A DNA stretch of 64,000 bases, taken from positions 1 through 64,000 of the forward strand of contig JAFDWF010000201.1 in assembly GCA_018268575.1 (NCBI GenBank). The letters are read 5' to 3'. Shown here piece after piece: positions 9,226 through 17,618 of the stretch. A model generated the notes under the pieces. The model was not told the origin of the DNA and made no database searches. It worked only from the letters and a program-made list of their open reading frames with translations. The position numbers and the translations under genes are program-made. How positions within the stretch are numbered: position 1 is the first letter of the stretch; the number at the start of each line of letters is the position of its first letter. The stretch is from Actinomycetota bacterium. GTDB lineage: Bacteria > Actinomycetota > Thermoleophilia > Solirubrobacterales > 70-9.

Positions 9226-10275
9226 CTAGGCTCGACCGGAGGACGGATCGGGGCGGCTCAGGCGTCCGCGCAGGCCGGCGAGGGCGTAGCCGGCGCCGGC
9301 GGCGCCGATCCCGGCGACCAAGGCGAGCGAGCGCAGCGGGCCGTAGGCGTCGCCGCGCAGCAGCTCGCCGAAGCCGCGCAGGAAGCCGAGCGGGATCGTG
9401 ACGAAGAGGTGGCGGCGCTCCGCCGCGAGCCCGGCCTCGGCGCCGACCGCCTGTGCCAGGGCCGCCTTCCCCTCGCCCTCCTCGAAGTTGCGGATCAGGA
9501 AGTAGCGCAGCGTCGTCCGCCCCGGGGCGACCTTGTGGCGGACCCGGGCGCTCGGCTGGTAGAGCCAGTGGGTGCCGGGGAAGGCGGCGGTGACCCGGAT
9601 CCCGAGGCTGGTGTCGTCGAGGGCGTGCCCGGCGGAGAGGACCTTGCCGCCGAGCCGCAGCTCGCGCGGCGCGACCCCGGCGGCGAAGCCGCCGACCGCG
9701 TCGAGCGCCGCGCGGCGGACCGCCATGTTGGCGCCGATCGCATTGCGGATCGGCGCCACCGCGGTCGGCAGGCCGCGGTAGGAGCAGCCGAAGACCCAGT
9801 AGAACTCGGTCGGCAGCCAGCGCGGCTCGGAGCCCGCCCAGACCGGGTCGAGGGCGCCGCCGACGCCGATCGCCCGCTCGTCGGCGAAGGCGTCCAGGAG
9901 CCCGGCGATCCAGCCCGGGTCGGGCGCCGCGTCGTCGTCGGTGAAGGCGATGATCGTGCCGCTCGCCGCCTCGAGCCCGGTGTTGCGGGCGCCGACCACG
10001 CCGCGCTCGTGGGCGTTCTCGAGCACGGTCACGGCGCCCAGGTGCGCGCGCGCCCAGGCTGCCAGCTCGGGGTTGTGGTCGATGACGAAGAGGACCTCGC
10101 GCGGGGTGACGGTCTGCGCGGCGAGCGCCGCGGCGCACGCTTCGAGGTCGGCCTTCGCATCAAGGCTCCAGGCGGCGACGACGACCGAGACCGTCGCGGT
10201 GCCGACCGGTGAGCTCGCCGGCTCAGCGCTTGGCGGCCGGTGCAGCGGCACTGGTCTGCCGGGTCGCGGCCGCAC
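9226..10275 (-). CDS. Glycosyltransferase family 2 (GT-A) with C-terminal membrane segments
   Basis: A GT2 enzyme of up to 349 residues. The fold begins at VSVVVAAWSLDAKADLEACAA, with NAHERGVVGARNTGLEAA and the metal-binding FTDDDAAPDPGWI (about residues 115-130). Later come the acceptor-side GGALDPVWAG and GANMAVRRAALDAVGGF. The C-terminal 60 residues contain one or two hydrophobic helices. The reading frame opens with GTG at 10275 inside the end of the preceding gene (53-bp overlap). A second GTG at 10251 is an equally good start, and neither has a clear ribosome site. Part of the minus-strand operon running from 11848 down to 3260. Confidence 0.82.
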   Translation of the reverse strand: MRPRPGRPVPLHRPPSAEPASSPVGTATVSVVVAAWSLDAKADLEACAAALAAQTVTPREVLFVIDHNPELAAWARAHLGAVTVLENAHERGVVGARNTGLEAASGTIIAFTDDDAAPDPGWIAGLLDAFADERAIGVGGALDPVWAGSEPRWLPTEFYWVFGCSYRGLPTAVAPIRNAIGANMAVRRAALDAVGGFAAGVAPRELRLGGKVLSAGHALDDTSLGIRVTAAFPGTHWLYQPSARVRHKVAPGRTTLRYFLIRNFEEGEGKAALAQAVGAEAGLAAERRHLFVTIPLGFLRGFGELLRGDAYGPLRSLALVAGIGAAGAGYALAGLRGRLSRPDPSSGRA

Positions 10276-11848
10276 CGGCGACCGGGTGCTCGCTGTGGAT
10301 GCTGCGGCGCCTGCGCGCCTCGCCGATGATCGTGCCGAGGACGCGCAGGCCGTCGCGGAAGGCGTTCAGGTTGCTGGCGCCGGAGATCCGCTCTTTCTCG
10401 TAGCTCGGCACCTCGGCAATCTTCATCCCGGCGCCGGCGATTCGCAGGTTGATCAGCGTCTCCACCTCGAAGCCGGGGACGTCGAGCGAGATGAACGGCA
10501 GGCAGCGGACCCAGAAGGCGTTGTAGCCATAGCAGAGGTCGGTGAAGTGGGTGCCGTGGAGCACGTTGGCGGTGCCGCTGAGGCAGCTGTTGCCGAACCT
10601 GCGCAGCAGGGTGATGTCATCGGAGCCGCCGCCGGGAAGGAAGCGCGAGCCCTTGGCGAAGTCGGCGCCCGCTTCCAGCGCCTCGACGAAGCGCGGGATC
10701 TCGGCCGGGTTGGCGGAGCCGTCGGCGTCGAGCATCACGATCAGGTTGCCGGTCGCGGCGGCGAAGCCGGTGCGCAGCGCGTCGCCCTTGCCTTTGCCGC
10801 CCTGGGTGGTGACGCGGATTGAGGGGTAGGTGCGCCGGGCGACCTCGATCGTGTTGTCGCGCGAGTTGCCGTCGACGAGGATCACCTCGTGCAGTTCGCC
10901 GGGCAGTTCGCCGAGGACCTGGGCGATGTTGCCCTCCTCGTTCATCGCTGGGACGACGACAGAGACCTTCGCGCGCCGGGTGCGCGAGCGCCGGTCCGGG
11001 CCTTTGTAGGGCTGCGAGTCGCGGGCTGCCAGCGACTCGACCTCGATCAGTGGCACGCCGCCGATCCGGGTCGGGCGGGCGGCCGGGGCCTCGAGCAGGT
11101 CGAGCGGCCGCGGCAGCATGCTGACCGGGACGCCGACCGCCTTGAAGGCGCGGACCAGGTTGAGCAGCCCGGCGTCGTCGGCGTGGGCGGTGGAGATGAC
11201 GACGCGGTCGGCGTCGTGGCTCTCGACCAGCTCCAGCGCCCGTGTCCTTCCGGCCGAGTCGTCGGGCTCGAGCGGCGCAACGCTGGCGACGACGGAGGCG
11301 TACTGGCGCAGCGGGGCGTAGGCGCGCAACCGGTCGGCGACGTCCTCGTCGCCGACCAGGACCCAGCGCTCGACCGGGTTGAGGTCCCGCAGGAAGGGTG
11401 CGACGCCGGCCCGCACGCCGAAGTCGAGGATCACGAAGGCGCCGAAGAGGGCCAGCTGTTCGGCCCCGTCGATCGGGGCGAGGAGCGAGGCCGACCAGGC
11501 GAAGAGGGCACCGACGAGGAGGCGCATGACCGGCCAGCCGACGCCGCCTTCGCTGCTGATCGCGTTGCGGTCAGGCCGGGCACCGTAAACGCCGAGTGCG
11601 CCGTAGGCGAGGACGAGCAGGGCGGGGGCGACGGGTAGCGCCGGGAACACGTCGACCCGGGCGATCAGCGTCACGCCAAGCAGGGCCAAGGCGGAGCAGA
11701 CGAAGTCGACGATCGGCAGCAGCCACCAGCCGAGCCCGCGGCGCGCCGCCGGCATCGAGGCGATCGTCGGCCGATCCTGGACCAGCGCCTCGTGTGGAAT
11801 GGCCGAAACGCGCTGCTCTATCGGGATCTCGAGGGGAGGTGGCTGCAT
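10223..11848 (-). CDS. Chimeric protein: priming-transferase N-terminal half fused to GT2 polyprenyl-phosphate glycosyltransferase
   Basis: A 541-residue protein with two unrelated halves. Residues 35-160 carry hydrophobic segments (LLPIVDFVCSALALLGVTL and onward) as in the membrane region of WbaP/EpsE priming transferases. Residues about 165-280 form a Rossmann-like CoA_binding_3 domain (VLVGDEDVADRLR, DADRVVISTAHADD, RIGGVPLIEVESL). Where a bacterial sugar transferase would follow, there is instead a complete GT2 domain: VSVVVPAMNEEGNIAQVL, VDGNSRDNT, GKGKGDALRTGF, VMLDADGSANP and ITLLRRFGNSCLS. That domain resembles dolichyl-phosphate-mannose synthase-type enzymes. ATG at 11848 follows GAAAGAG. 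It heads an operon of glycosyltransferases after a 233-bp leader. Confidence 0.82.
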   Translation of the reverse strand: MQPPPLEIPIEQRVSAIPHEALVQDRPTIASMPAARRGLGWWLLPIVDFVCSALALLGVTLIARVDVFPALPVAPALLVLAYGALGVYGARPDRNAISSEGGVGWPVMRLLVGALFAWSASLLAPIDGAEQLALFGAFVILDFGVRAGVAPFLRDLNPVERWVLVGDEDVADRLRAYAPLRQYASVVASVAPLEPDDSAGRTRALELVESHDADRVVISTAHADDAGLLNLVRAFKAVGVPVSMLPRPLDLLEAPAARPTRIGGVPLIEVESLAARDSQPYKGPDRRSRTRRAKVSVVVPAMNEEGNIAQVLGELPGELHEVILVDGNSRDNTIEVARRTYPSIRVTTQGGKGKGDALRTGFAAATGNLIVMLDADGSANPAEIPRFVEALEAGADFAKGSRFLPGGGSDDITLLRRFGNSCLSGTANVLHGTHFTDLCYGYNAFWVRCLPFISLDVPGFEVETLINLRIAGAGMKIAEVPSYEKERISGASNLNAFRDGLRVLGTIIGEARRRRSIHSEHPVAGAAATRQTSAAAPAAKR

Positions 11849-11879
11849 CTCTTTCTGGCGATGGGTGGGAGGGCGAAAA

Positions 11880-11956
11880 CCGCCCGGCGAAAGCCGAGCG
11901 GTAAGAAATACCTATTTGGGTGTCCGATGCCCCTATCGGCAGTGCCGGGCCCAATA
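11880..11956. other. Structured intergenic segment before the chimeric transferase
   Basis: In the 233-bp gap between the lyase gene (ends at 12082) and the chimeric transferase (starts at 11848) several stems can form. One is a 9-bp hairpin, CCGCCCGGC-GAAA-GCCGAGCGG, at 11880-11901. Another is an outer stem, TATTTGGG at 11913-11920 with CCCAATA at 11950-11956, enclosing an inner stem, CCGAT/ATCGG. Read on the minus strand the first hairpin is followed by TTTTC, so it could act as a weak terminator or attenuator about 30 bp before the start codon. A ligand-binding role cannot be shown from sequence. Confidence 0.35.
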
Positions 11957-12081
11957 GTTGAGCTTCGGCCGAATCCCCTCATGCGGGAATCCACTTCCTG
12001 CCTCATCGAACGGGTCAGCGCTCCACGGCTATTGTTTCAGCCGCGGTCCAGATTGGGGCCGCCCACCCTCTTGGGCTCGAC

Positions 12082-13137
12082 CTAAAGCCCGTAGGCCCCT
12101 TTCAGCTCCGGGTCCTTGGCGGCCAGCATTTCGGCCAGCTCGACCATCACCTTGCACTGCTTCCAGGTCGCGTCGTCCTGCATCTTGCCGTCGATCATGT
12201 GGACGCCGGCGCCGTCCGGGATCGCCTCGAGGACCTTCTTCGCGAAGGCGACCTCCTCCGGCGGCGGGCTGAACACCTTCTTGGCGATGCCGATCTGCAC
12301 CGGGTGCAGCGACCAGGCGCCGACGCAGCCCATCAGGAAGGCGGCGCGGAACTGGGCCTCGCAGCCCGCGACGTCCTTGATGTCGCCGAAGGGCCCGTAG
12401 AAAGGCAGGATCCCGGCCGACGTGCAGGCGTCGACCATGCGGGCGATCGAGTAGTGCCAGAGATCCTGCTGGGCGCTCGCCCGCTCGCCCTGGTCGGGGT
12501 TCTCCGGGTCGGCCGGGTCGCCGAGCACCAGGTAGCCGGGGTGGCCGCCGCCGACCCGGGTGGTCTTCATCCGCCGCGCCGCGGCGAGGTCGGCGGGGCC
12601 GAAGCTCATCCCCTGCATGCGCGGCGAGGCGTAGGCGATCTCCTCGACGTTGACGACGCCCTGCGGCGTCTCCAGCAGGGCGTGGATCAGGATCGGGCGC
12701 TCGAGCCCGGCCTTCGCCTCGAGCTGGGCGAGCAGGCGGTCGACGTAGTGGATGTCCCGGGCGCCCTCGACCTTCGGCACCATCACCACGGCCAGCTGGT
12801 CGCCGATCTCGCCGACCAGCTGCACGAGGTCGTCGAGGATCCAGGGGCTCTCCAGCGCGTTGACCCGGGTCCAGAGCGCGGTGGTGCCGAAGTCGGACTC
12901 CTTCGCCGCCTGGATCAGGCCAGCCCGCGCCGCCTCCTTGCGGTCGACCGGGATCGCGTCCTCGAGGTTGCCGAGCAGGATGTCGGTCTGCTTGGCGATG
13001 TCGGCCGCCTTGGCGACCATTTTCGGGTTCGAGAAGTCGAGGAAGTGGATCATCCGCGAAGGGACGACGGGGATCTCGCGCAGCGGCTCCGGCGCGCCGA
13101 TCGCCTGCGGATGAAAGAAGTCTCTGGGGTGTCTCAC
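12082..13137 (-). CDS. mcl: L-malyl-CoA / beta-methylmalyl-CoA lyase, Chloroflexus type
   Basis: A cytoplasmic magnesium-dependent lyase of the HpcH/HpaI-CitE superfamily. It cleaves malyl-CoA to glyoxylate and acetyl-CoA, and methylmalyl-CoA to glyoxylate and propionyl-CoA. The 351 residues match Chloroflexus Mcl (about 348) rather than the shorter 318-residue proteobacterial form. Visible landmarks are [48 protein letters not shown] with the metal-binding glutamate, [10 protein letters not shown] with the metal-binding aspartate, [20 protein letters not shown], and the tail [13 protein letters not shown]. It is the last step of the ethylmalonyl-CoA route, whose other enzymes are elsewhere in this window. 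Start ATG at 13137. Confidence 0.88.
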   Translation of the reverse strand: MRHPRDFFHPQAIGAPEPLREIPVVPSRMIHFLDFSNPKMVAKAADIAKQTDILLGNLEDAIPVDRKEAARAGLIQAAKESDFGTTALWTRVNALESPWILDDLVQLVGEIGDQLAVVMVPKVEGARDIHYVDRLLAQLEAKAGLERPILIHALLETPQGVVNVEEIAYASPRMQGMSFGPADLAAARRMKTTRVGGGHPGYLVLGDPADPENPDQGERASAQQDLWHYSIARMVDACTSAGILPFYGPFGDIKDVAGCEAQFRAAFLMGCVGAWSLHPVQIGIAKKVFSPPPEEVAFAKKVLEAIPDGAGVHMIDGKMQDDATWKQCKVMVELAEMLAAKDPELKGAYGL

Positions 13138-13220
13138 GCAGCTCCTCCTGCCGTTTTCTTGGTCCGCGGAATCTATTTCAAGGGTCGCGGAGCGCGCGTC
13201 CTTGCGGAAGAATCGGCGCG

Positions 13221-14200
13221 ATGATCGCCGCTCCCAAGCCGCCGGACGAGGAACGTCCTCTCGCGGCCCTTCATGCCCTCAACCTGCTCGACACCCGAGC
13301 GGGAGAACCGCCTCACCGCTCGCCCAGCGGGTCTTCGGCGCCTCGATCGCGACCTTCACCGTGGTCGACGTCGACCGCCAGTGGTTCAAGTCGTCGGTCG
13401 GGATGGGCTGCGAGGAAGACCCGCTCGAGACGGGCTTCTGTCCGCACCGCGATCGGCGCGCCGGGGACGATGGTGGTCGAGGACGCCCGCGTCGACCAAC
13501 GCTTCCACGACAACCCGCTGGTCACCGGCGACCCGAACATCCGCTTCTACGCCGGCCACCCCGTCTCCGGGCCCGGCGGCGAGGTGCTCGGCACCCTCTG
13601 CGTGATCGACGACAAGCCCCGCTCGCGCGACCAGTTCGACGCCGAGGCGCTGCGCGAATTCGCGGCGATGGTCGAAGCCGAGGTCGCCTCGTTCTCGCTG
13701 GCGATCGGCGACGAGCTGACCGGGCTCGCCAACCGGCGGGGCTTCGAGATGCTCGGCGGGCGGCTCGTCGCCGCGCCCGCCGGCTGGGGCTGGCGCTCTG
13801 CGTGATCTACGCCGACCTCGACAACATGAAGCCGATCAACGACCTGCACGGCCACGAGAGCGGCGACCAGGCGCTGCGCGAAGTAGCTGCGACCCTCGGC
13901 TCGACCCTCCGTGCCTCCGACCTCCTCGCCCGCCTCGGCGGCGACGAGTTCTGCGCCCTCCTGGTCGGCGCCGCCGCCCAGGCCGCGCCGACCCTGATCG
14001 CCCGGGTCGAAGGCGCGCTTGCCACCCGCAACGCCGAGGCCGAGCGCCGCTGGGACCTCTCGCTCAGCCTCGGCCTGGCAGAAAGCCCGGCGGGGGAGGA
14101 TGAAGCGCTCTGGGACCTCGTCGCCCGCGCCGACGCGGCGATGTTCGAGGCCAAGCGCGCCAAGAAGGCGAGTCGCGACACACGGCGCGAGTTGGCTTAG
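13221..14200 (+). pseudogene. Frameshifted GAF-GGDEF diguanylate cyclase
   Basis: Translations of three frames must be stitched to give one continuous protein. The first frame gives the N-terminus (LHALNLLDT). A second gives PERENRLT. The third gives a GAF domain (LAQRVFGASIATFTVVDVD, then EEDPLETGFCPH). The first frame resumes with APGTMVVEDARVDQRFHDN through ELTGLANRRGFEML, and the third again supplies LALCVIYADLDNMKPINDL and the signature RLGGDEFCALL. Shifts fall near 13290, 13308, 13446 and 13790. A working protein would sense a ligand with GAF and make c-di-GMP. The intact GGDEF motif and clean codons suggest recent decay, or sequencing indels. The divergent lyase gene starts 83 bp away. 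Confidence 0.75.
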
Positions 14201-14201
14201 A

Positions 14202-14362
14202 GCCCCATTCAGAATGCGGCGTGTGCGACTGGCGAGTGCCGGACCGAGCGGGGGTAGGACGCAGGGAGGCCTAATGGCAGAGCCATTTTGGCCGACCGAG
14301 GACGACGCCCCGCGAAGTGTGTCCGGCGCCGCCAGGCGTGCGCGGGGCATTCTGAAAGGGGC
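14202..14362. repeat. 161-bp long imperfect palindromic element
   Basis: The segment is bounded by 16-bp inverted repeats matching at 15 of 16 positions: GCCCCATTCAGAATGC at 14202-14217 and GCATTCTGAAAGGGGC at 14347-14362. The next ~25 bp of each arm remain partly complementary (CTGGCG and GCCGGAC elements on both sides), and a small hairpin ATGGC-AGA-GCCAT lies inside. It starts 2 bp after the stop codon of the broken cyclase gene. It carries no coding capacity and has the size and form of a miniature inverted-repeat element. Confidence 0.45.
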
Positions 14363-14486
14363 TCTTTGGGAGTCTGTTCCGGGCGCGCGGCGCGGGGAGG
14401 GTTCGGGCCGGGCCGGGCCGAGCTGGCGGCTGGTGGGGTGCGGGGCAGCGAGGGACGGGGCCGGACCGATCGGGGCCCAGGCGTCC

Positions 14487-14538
14487 CGGCCTTTTCGGAG
14501 GCGGCCCTGGCAGGCTGTGGCCGCCTCCGAAAAGGCCG
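14487..14538. repeat. Hairpin repeat copy A
   Basis: Perfect 20-bp inverted repeat: left arm CGGCCTTTTCGGAGGCGGCC, right arm at 14519-14538, with a 12-nt loop CTGGCAGGCTGT. The same loop and inner stem recur at 54157-54206 and 54730-54785 with different but still complementary outer stems. Together with the element at 14202-14362 it occupies the 418-bp gap between the broken cyclase and the aminotransferase gene. I see no gene in that gap. Confidence 0.7.
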
Positions 14539-14618
14539 CGTCCCTCTGGCCCCCGGGCGCCGGCCGGCGACGCCCCCATCCCTCGTCATCCCCCGGAGCT
14601 CACCACGCACCTCCCCGC

Positions 14619-15383
14619 CTAGGTCGCGCCGCCGAACCAGCGTCGGCGCAGCTCTGTGGCGAGCGCCGTGGTGATCGGCCCCTCTGCGGCGATCTCGGTG
14701 TCGTCGATCGCCCGGATCGGCTCGACTCCGCGCAGCGAGCCGGTCAGGAAGACCTCCTCGGCGCCGCGCAGGTCTTCCAGCGTCAGCCGCCGCTCGCGCA
14801 GCTCGACCCCGATCTTGGCCGCTTCCTCGATCACCGCGGCGCGGGTGACGCCGGGCAAGATCGAGCCCTCCAGTGGCGGCGCCACCAGGATCCCGGCGCG
14901 GACGGCGAAGACGTTCGCCCGCGCGGCCTCCAGCACTTCGTCCTCGCCCCGCACCAGGAGCGGTGCCGCGCCCGACCCGGCGCTCGCTTCCGCCCACGCC
15001 AGCATCTCCCGGTCGGCGTACTTGTGATCGCCCCAGCCCCGCTCGACCGGGAGGCTTCGTAGCGCGGTGGCGAAGGGGCCGGTAGGGAAGACGTCGTCGG
15101 GCTCGAAGCCGGCGACCACGATCGAGCTGCGCAGGCCGCCGTCGCGGGTCGGCTCGACCGTCAGCCGCAGCCGCCCCAGGCCGCCCCCGCGTGAGCTCGC
15201 GAGGACTTCGTCGGCGAGCTCCCGCGGCGGCTTCATCCCATAGAGAGCGCGGACGCTGCGACCGATCCGCTCGAGGTGGGCGCCCAGTTCGATCGGCCGG
15301 TCCTCGAAGATCAGGATCGTCTCGAAGACGCCCAGTCGGGGGTCCGGGTGAAAGCCCGGTGGGGAGGGGGCGGCTCGACGCAA
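14619..15383 (-). CDS. pabC: Aminotransferase class IV, probable aminodeoxychorismate lyase
   Basis: A PLP enzyme of about 254 residues that probably converts 4-amino-4-deoxychorismate to p-aminobenzoate and pyruvate for folate synthesis. Landmarks are GVFETILIFEDRPIELGAHLER, the PLP lysine in GDHKYADREM, ARANVFAVR, PPLEGSILPGVTRAAVIE and GAEEVFLTGSLRGVEP. The frame stays open back to a TTG at 15470, but that would overlap the divergent pabA-pabB start. The TTG at 15383 leaves 64 bp between the two genes and is preferred, although neither start has a good ribosome site. The neighbouring fused synthase makes its substrate. A branched-chain or D-amino-acid aminotransferase is the alternative. 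Confidence 0.75.
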   Translation of the reverse strand: MRRAAPSPPGFHPDPRLGVFETILIFEDRPIELGAHLERIGRSVRALYGMKPPRELADEVLASSRGGGLGRLRLTVEPTRDGGLRSSIVVAGFEPDDVFPTGPFATALRSLPVERGWGDHKYADREMLAWAEASAGSGAAPLLVRGEDEVLEAARANVFAVRAGILVAPPLEGSILPGVTRAAVIEEAAKIGVELRERRLTLEDLRGAEEVFLTGSLRGVEPIRAIDDTEIAAEGPITTALATELRRRWFGGAT

Positions 15384-15447
15384 GGCGTCGGCGATGATAG
15401 GCCGCTCGCTTCCGTCGCGGGACGCATGCGCCGAGGAGATCGTCTTC

Positions 15448-17541
15448 GTGAAGACACTGCTGATCGACAACTACGACTCCTTCACCTACAACCTCTTCCA
15501 GTTGCTCGCCGAGGCCAACGGCGAGGAGCCGATCGTCGTCCGCAACGACCGGATGGGCTGGGAGGAGCTGGCGGCGAGCCTCGATTTCGACAACGTCGTG
15601 ATCTCGCCCGGGCCGGGCAGCCCCGAGCGCGAGGCCGACTTCGGCGTCTGCGCGGAGGCGATCCGCCGCGCCGAGGTGCCGCTGCTCGGCGTCTGCCTCG
15701 GCCACCAGGGCCTCTGCGCCGCCTACGGGGCGAAGGTCGTGCACGCGCCGGAAGCGATGCACGGCCGGCTCAGCGCCGTCACCCACGAGGACGGCGGCCT
15801 CTTCGCCGGCCTGCCGCGCGAGTTCCAGGTCGTCCGCTACCACTCGCTCTGCGTCGAGGACCTGCCCGCGGAGCTCGAGCCGACAGCGTGGACCAGCGAC
15901 GGCATCCTGATGGGTGTCGCCCACCGCGAGCGCCCCCAGTGGGGCCTGCAGTTCCACCCCGAGTCGATCTCGACCGAATACGGACGGGCGATGCTGGCCC
16001 GCTTCCGCGACCTGACGATCGCCGCCCGCGGCCGCCCCGGCGCCGCTCCGGTCCGCCGCGGCGCCGCCTTCGCCCGGCCCCGCCCGGCGGGCCCCGACCT
16101 GGAGCTGCGCGTGCGCCGCCTCGACACCGCCTACGACACCGAGCGCGCCTTCCACCACCTCTACGGCGCTTCCGAGCACGCCTTCTGGCTCGACAGCAGC
16201 ATGCTCGACGGTCGCGCCCGCTTCTCCTTCATGGGCGACGCCTCCGGGCCGCTCGCCCAGACGATCAGCTACGACGTCGCGACCGGCGACCTGACCGTGA
16301 CCGGCGAGGGTCGGAGCCGCGTCCTCGACGAGTCGATCTTCGACTACCTCTCGCGCGAGATGCGCCGCTTGCGCCACCTCTCCGACGACCTCCCGTTCGA
16401 CTTCAACTGCGGCTTCGCCGGCTACCTCGGCTACGAGCTGAAGGCCGACTGCGAAGGCTCGGGCGCGCACGCCTCGACGATGCCCGACGCCTTCTTCGTC
16501 TTCGCCGACCGGATGATCGCCTTCGACCACCTCGAAGGCGCCACCTACGTGCTCGGCGTCTGCCCCCGCTCGGAGCCGGAGGAGACCGACCGCTGGATCG
16601 CCGAGACGGCGCTGCGGCTGGCCTCGCTGCCGCCGATCGAGGTGCCGGAGTGGAGCGAGGTGGCGACCGAGCGCGAGCCGGTCCGCTTCCACCTGGCCCG
16701 CTCGCACGAGCGCTACCTCGAGGACATCGCCGCCAGCAAGCGCCAGCTGATCGACGGCGAGAGCTACGAGATCTGCCTCACCAACAAGATCACCGCCGAC
16801 GTCAGCCCCGACCCGCTGCCGCTCTACCGGACCCTGCACCGGGTCAACCCGGCGCCCTTCTCGGCCTTCCTGAGGATCGGCGAGGCGGCGGTGCTGAGCT
16901 CCTCGCCGGAGCGCTTCCTCTCGATCGGGCGCGACCGCTGGGCGGAGGCGAAACCGATCAAGGGCACGGTGCGGCGCGGCAGCGAGCCCGCCGAGGACGT
17001 GCGCCTGGCCGAGGAGCTCCGCACCGAGGAGAAGTCGCGGGCCGAGAACCTGATGATCTGCGACCTGCTCCGCAACGACCTCGGCGTGGTCAGTGAGGTC
17101 GGCACCGTCCACGTGCCCAACCTGATGCAGATCGAGAGCTACGAGACCGTCCACCAGCTGGTCTCGACCGTGCGCGGGCTGATGCGCGAGGAGATCGAGC
17201 CGCCCGACTGCGTGCGCGCCTGCTTCCCCGGCGGGTCGATGACCGGGGCGCCGAAGAAGCGGACGATGGAGATCATCGACGCGCTCGAGGGCGAGGCACG
17301 GGGGGTCTACTCGGGGGCGATCGGCTACCTCGGCCTGAGCGGCGGCTGCGACCTGAACATCGTCATCCGCACGGTGGTCATGGACGGCGAGAAGACGAGC
17401 CTGGGCGTCGGCGGGGCGATCGTGATGCAGTCCGAGGCGGAGGACGAGTACCAGGAGATCCTGCTGAAGGCACGCGCCCCGATGCAGGCGATCGACCCGC
17501 GGGTCGACCCGCAGTCGGTCTTCGAGCGGGCGCCGGCCTGA
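15448..17541 (+). CDS. pabAB: Aminodeoxychorismate synthase, fused glutaminase and synthase components (PabA-PabB)
   Basis: Makes 4-amino-4-deoxychorismate from chorismate and glutamine. The 697-residue protein joins a class I glutamine amidotransferase (about residues 1-190) to a chorismate-binding domain (about 215-690). The amidotransferase has NYDSFTYNL, SPGPGSP, the nucleophile Cys in GVCLGHQGL and the His-Glu pair in QFHPES. The synthase has the PIKGTVRRG motif, whose lysine marks PabB rather than anthranilate synthase, then ENLMICDLLRNDLG, GGSMTGAPKKRTMEII and GVGGAIVMQSEAEDEYQE. The GTG at 15448 follows GAGGAGAT by 9 bp. It is divergent from pabC, its pathway partner. Confidence 0.9.
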   Translation: MKTLLIDNYDSFTYNLFQLLAEANGEEPIVVRNDRMGWEELAASLDFDNVVISPGPGSPEREADFGVCAEAIRRAEVPLLGVCLGHQGLCAAYGAKVVHAPEAMHGRLSAVTHEDGGLFAGLPREFQVVRYHSLCVEDLPAELEPTAWTSDGILMGVAHRERPQWGLQFHPESISTEYGRAMLARFRDLTIAARGRPGAAPVRRGAAFARPRPAGPDLELRVRRLDTAYDTERAFHHLYGASEHAFWLDSSMLDGRARFSFMGDASGPLAQTISYDVATGDLTVTGEGRSRVLDESIFDYLSREMRRLRHLSDDLPFDFNCGFAGYLGYELKADCEGSGAHASTMPDAFFVFADRMIAFDHLEGATYVLGVCPRSEPEETDRWIAETALRLASLPPIEVPEWSEVATEREPVRFHLARSHERYLEDIAASKRQLIDGESYEICLTNKITADVSPDPLPLYRTLHRVNPAPFSAFLRIGEAAVLSSSPERFLSIGRDRWAEAKPIKGTVRRGSEPAEDVRLAEELRTEEKSRAENLMICDLLRNDLGVVSEVGTVHVPNLMQIESYETVHQLVSTVRGLMREEIEPPDCVRACFPGGSMTGAPKKRTMEIIDALEGEARGVYSGAIGYLGLSGGCDLNIVIRTVVMDGEKTSLGVGGAIVMQSEAEDEYQEILLKARAPMQAIDPRVDPQSVFERAPA

Positions 17542-17618
17542 GCCGGGCGGGGGCCCGGTGGGGGCGTAGCGCCGATATCCTCCACATTCCACGTAACCGA
17601 GAGATCAGGCAGGAGCCC

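Noticed and set aside
11880-11956. c-di-GMP type I riboswitch
   Set aside because: The plus strand shows AAACC, a GAAA-capped stem and a following GGT, but the conserved ACGCAAAGC core is missing and no gene follows on that strand.
13221-14200. Programmed frameshifting in the cyclase gene
   Set aside because: Four shifts of mixed direction with no slippery heptamers that I could see; decay or sequencing indels explain it better.
14209-17592. Minus-strand frame of over 1100 codons spanning the folate genes
   Set aside because: It is antisense to pabA-pabB and crosses the hairpin repeat; the product is Arg/Leu/Ala-rich without domains, as expected for the shadow of GC-rich codons.
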